Of a DNA stretch of 33,898 nucleotides, positions 32,248-33,898 are shown in pieces. Source of the stretch: Gemmatimonadota bacterium (GTDB taxonomy: Bacteria; Latescibacterota; UBA2968); the NCBI GenBank assembly GCA_026706845.1, contig JAPOXY010000181.1:1-33898 (forward strand). Direction: 5' to 3'. Made by a program: the position numbers and the translations under genes. The notes beneath the pieces were generated by a model. It made no database searches and was not told the origin of the DNA. It saw only the letters and a program-made list of their open reading frames with translations. Within the stretch, counting starts at the first letter, position 1. Each line of letters opens with the position of its first letter.

Positions 32248-33273
32248 ATGACCGAACTGACACTTCGAGAAAAAGCAATTCTCGACATTTTGATTGGCAC
32301 TTATGTCACCACAGGTGAGCCAGTGGGATCGCGTACAATTTCCAAGATGGATTTGGGACTCAGCGCGGCGACCATTCGAAACTCGATGGCCGATCTGGAA
32401 GAAAAAGGCTATTTGTACCAGCCCCACACTTCAGCCGGGAGGGTGCCGAGCGATAAGGGCTATCGGTATTATGTCGATATGCTGATGAATCGGGAGGAAC
32501 TCGCCGAGGCGGCACAGCGGTCTATTCGAGATAGTGTTGAGCGTTTGCGAGAGGGCAACGCCGACGATTTACTGGTGCAAGTGTCCAAAGTTTTGGCCGA
32601 TGTATCGCACAATCTGGGCATTGCCCTTGGTCCTCAATTCACACAGGGCATTTTTGAGCGTTTAGAAATGCTCAAGTTGAGCGAATCCAGGTTGCTGACA
32701 GTGATGACGATTCGGTCTGGATTGGTCAAGACGATGGTTGTCGAAATCGACTCAGAAATTGAAGAGGACGAGTTGGAAGAAACGCGGCGGGTGGTCAACC
32801 AGCGGCTTTCCGGGCTTACGATAGGCGAGATTATGGCGTCTGTCAAAGAACGACTTACGTCCGCATCGTCCGGGTCTCCCAAGCTGTTGCGTTTGCTCGC
32901 CAATAGTGCCGATCATTTATTCAGATTTCCGAGCAGTGCGGATCTGCATATGGATGGCACGCGCAACTTTTTTGGTCAACCCGATTTTTCCAGCGAACGC
33001 CTTGCCGGCCTGATTGGCATGCTGGAAGCCCGTGAATACGTGGCGCATTTGTTGAGTGACCGCACGCGCAATACGGGTATTTCCATTACGATTGGCGATG
33101 AACACGAATCGCCCGTGCTCAAAGATTGCAGTTTGCTGACTTCTACGTATTCGGTGGGCAATGTGTCGGGGGTTATCGGAATTATTGGACCAACGCGATT
33201 GCCTTATGGACGGCTCGTTCCTCTGGTGCAGTATATGGCAAATCTGACAGAAGAGATGTTGGATCGCCGATAA
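32248..33273 (+). CDS. hrcA: Heat-inducible transcription repressor HrcA
   Basis: HrcA represses class I heat-shock genes (groESL, dnaK operons) by binding CIRCE elements, and is kept active by GroEL. The 341-residue length is normal. The N-terminal winged helix carries VTTGEPVGSRTIS and LSAATIRNSMADLEEKGYL (about 20-60), followed by PHTSAGRVPSDKGYRYYVD, all family hallmarks. The C-terminal GAF-like domain ends with GVIGIIGPTRLPYGRLVPLV. It starts a heat-shock operon with grpE 18 nt downstream. No CIRCE is visible upstream of hrcA itself. Confidence 0.97.
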   Translation: MTELTLREKAILDILIGTYVTTGEPVGSRTISKMDLGLSAATIRNSMADLEEKGYLYQPHTSAGRVPSDKGYRYYVDMLMNREELAEAAQRSIRDSVERLREGNADDLLVQVSKVLADVSHNLGIALGPQFTQGIFERLEMLKLSESRLLTVMTIRSGLVKTMVVEIDSEIEEDELEETRRVVNQRLSGLTIGEIMASVKERLTSASSGSPKLLRLLANSADHLFRFPSSADLHMDGTRNFFGQPDFSSERLAGLIGMLEAREYVAHLLSDRTRNTGISITIGDEHESPVLKDCSLLTSTYSVGNVSGVIGIIGPTRLPYGRLVPLVQYMANLTEEMLDRR

Positions 33274-33291
33274 AGGAGTTGTTGAGAACTT

Positions 33292-33898
33292 ATGGCGCAG
33301 AAGAAAGAAAAAAACGAAGAAATACCGTTGGAAGAAAAAGTCGTGGAAGATGTAGATGAAGAGGTGGTGGAGGATGCGGAGGCAGAGGTGGTGAAAGATG
33401 AGGTTAATGGGGAGGCCGATCAATCGGAGGAGGTCGATGAGGAGGCCGATCAGTTGGAGGAGCCGAAGGAGAAGATAGAGGCTACCCCGTTATTTTTGGC
33501 CCGCGAAGAAGCCGAAATGTACAAAGATCGATGGATGCGTCTCGCCGCTGAGTTTGAGAATTACAAAAAGCGCAGAGCGCGCGAATTTGAGATCCTTGTA
33601 CAATCTGCGAGCGAAGATGTGATTCGCGATTTGTTGCCTATTTTAGATGGGGTTGGTCGCGCATTGGCACACAGCGAAAATGGGGATACTGAGTCAGAGG
33701 GCTTTCAAGAAGGCATAAAAATGATTATGGAGCAATTTCCGCGCGTGCTCTACAATCGCAATTTGAAAGAAATTGAGACGGTTGGCAAACCATTTGATCC
33801 GACTGTGCATGAGGCATTGATGCAAATGCCGTCAGAAGTCCACGATGCCGGTATTGTTTCGGATGAGGTTGAAAAAGGCTATAGTCTGGGCGATAAGG
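33292..33898 (+). CDS. grpE: Nucleotide exchange factor GrpE (3' partial)
   Basis: GrpE releases ADP from DnaK. The frame runs from the ATG at 33292 to the window edge (202 codons visible). An AAGGAG lies upstream, somewhat distant from the ATG. The first ~65 residues are highly acidic and low-complexity (VDEEVVEDAEAEVV). They are encoded partly by a 30-nt direct repeat (33411-33430 and 33441-33460). The conserved core follows: long-helix region YKDRWMRLAAEFENYKKRRA, LLPILDGVGRAL, then the beta domain with GKPFDPTVHEALMQM and GIVSDEVEKGYSLGDK. That last motif is near the normal C-terminus, so only the final few residues are missing. dnaK and dnaJ are expected beyond the edge. Confidence 0.96.
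   Translation, partial: MAQKKEKNEEIPLEEKVVEDVDEEVVEDAEAEVVKDEVNGEADQSEEVDEEADQLEEPKEKIEATPLFLAREEAEMYKDRWMRLAAEFENYKKRRAREFEILVQSASEDVIRDLLPILDGVGRALAHSENGDTESEGFQEGIKMIMEQFPRVLYNRNLKEIETVGKPFDPTVHEALMQMPSEVHDAGIVSDEVEKGYSLGDK

Overview
The window is a bacterial chromosome segment of moderate G+C with about 30 protein genes, tightly packed. I see no tRNA, rRNA, CRISPR array, insertion sequence or phage gene. The mix of a complete-looking cell-division cluster, a meso-diaminopimelate type MurE, an adenylylatable-type glutamine synthetase, and accessory genes for PhyH dioxygenase, sulfatase, Gfo/Idh/MocA oxidoreductase and DMFase-like proteins suggests an uncultivated Gram-negative-type lineage. 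A member of the FCB group such as Latescibacterota, or something Poribacteria-like, would fit, but this is inferred from gene content only.

Layout. Positions 1-8720 are an accessory metabolic region. A plus-strand run holds a 5'-truncated metallophosphoesterase/PQQ-propeller protein, a Gfo/Idh/MocA oxidoreductase and an N,N-dimethylformamidase-like protein. It meets a minus-strand PhyH dioxygenase. Next come a class C26 glutamine amidotransferase-like hydrolase (+), a rhodanese, a sulfatase and an EamA transporter (all -). Positions 8730-22358 are a minus-strand division and cell-wall (dcw) cluster in the order mraZ-rsmH-ftsL-ftsI-murE-murF-ftsW-murC-murB-ftsQ-ftsA-ftsZ. mraY, murD and murG are absent from their usual places. 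A promoter and a three-copy 10-bp direct repeat upstream of mraZ look like the MraZ operator. A small lipoprotein gene diverges from mraZ.

Positions 23027-27151 are the minus-strand uppS-cdsA-dxr-rseP operon (undecaprenyl carrier synthesis, phospholipid precursor, isoprenoid entry, site-2 protease) with a good sigma-70 promoter. Divergent from it are a 5-formyltetrahydrofolate cyclo-ligase and a pentapeptide-repeat protein. glnA (-) follows, then a secreted temptin-like/dockerin-like protein (+), and the window ends in hrcA-grpE (grpE cut by the edge). Three strong hairpin terminators separate blocks: two lie between convergent genes and one lies before hrcA.

How the genes connect: dxr feeds the isoprenoid precursors that UppS turns into the lipid carrier used by peptidoglycan synthesis. 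MurB/C/E/F build most of the UDP-MurNAc-pentapeptide. FtsW/FtsI polymerise and cross-link it at the septum organised by FtsZ/FtsA/FtsQ/FtsL. I found no clear evidence of an unknown multi-gene system. The best leads are the reduced dcw cluster, the DMFase-like accessory operon, degenerate heptanucleotide repeats at three junctions, AT-rich palindromes between mraZ and rsmH, a duplicated -10 region upstream of glnA and a hairpin over the hrcA ribosome-binding site.
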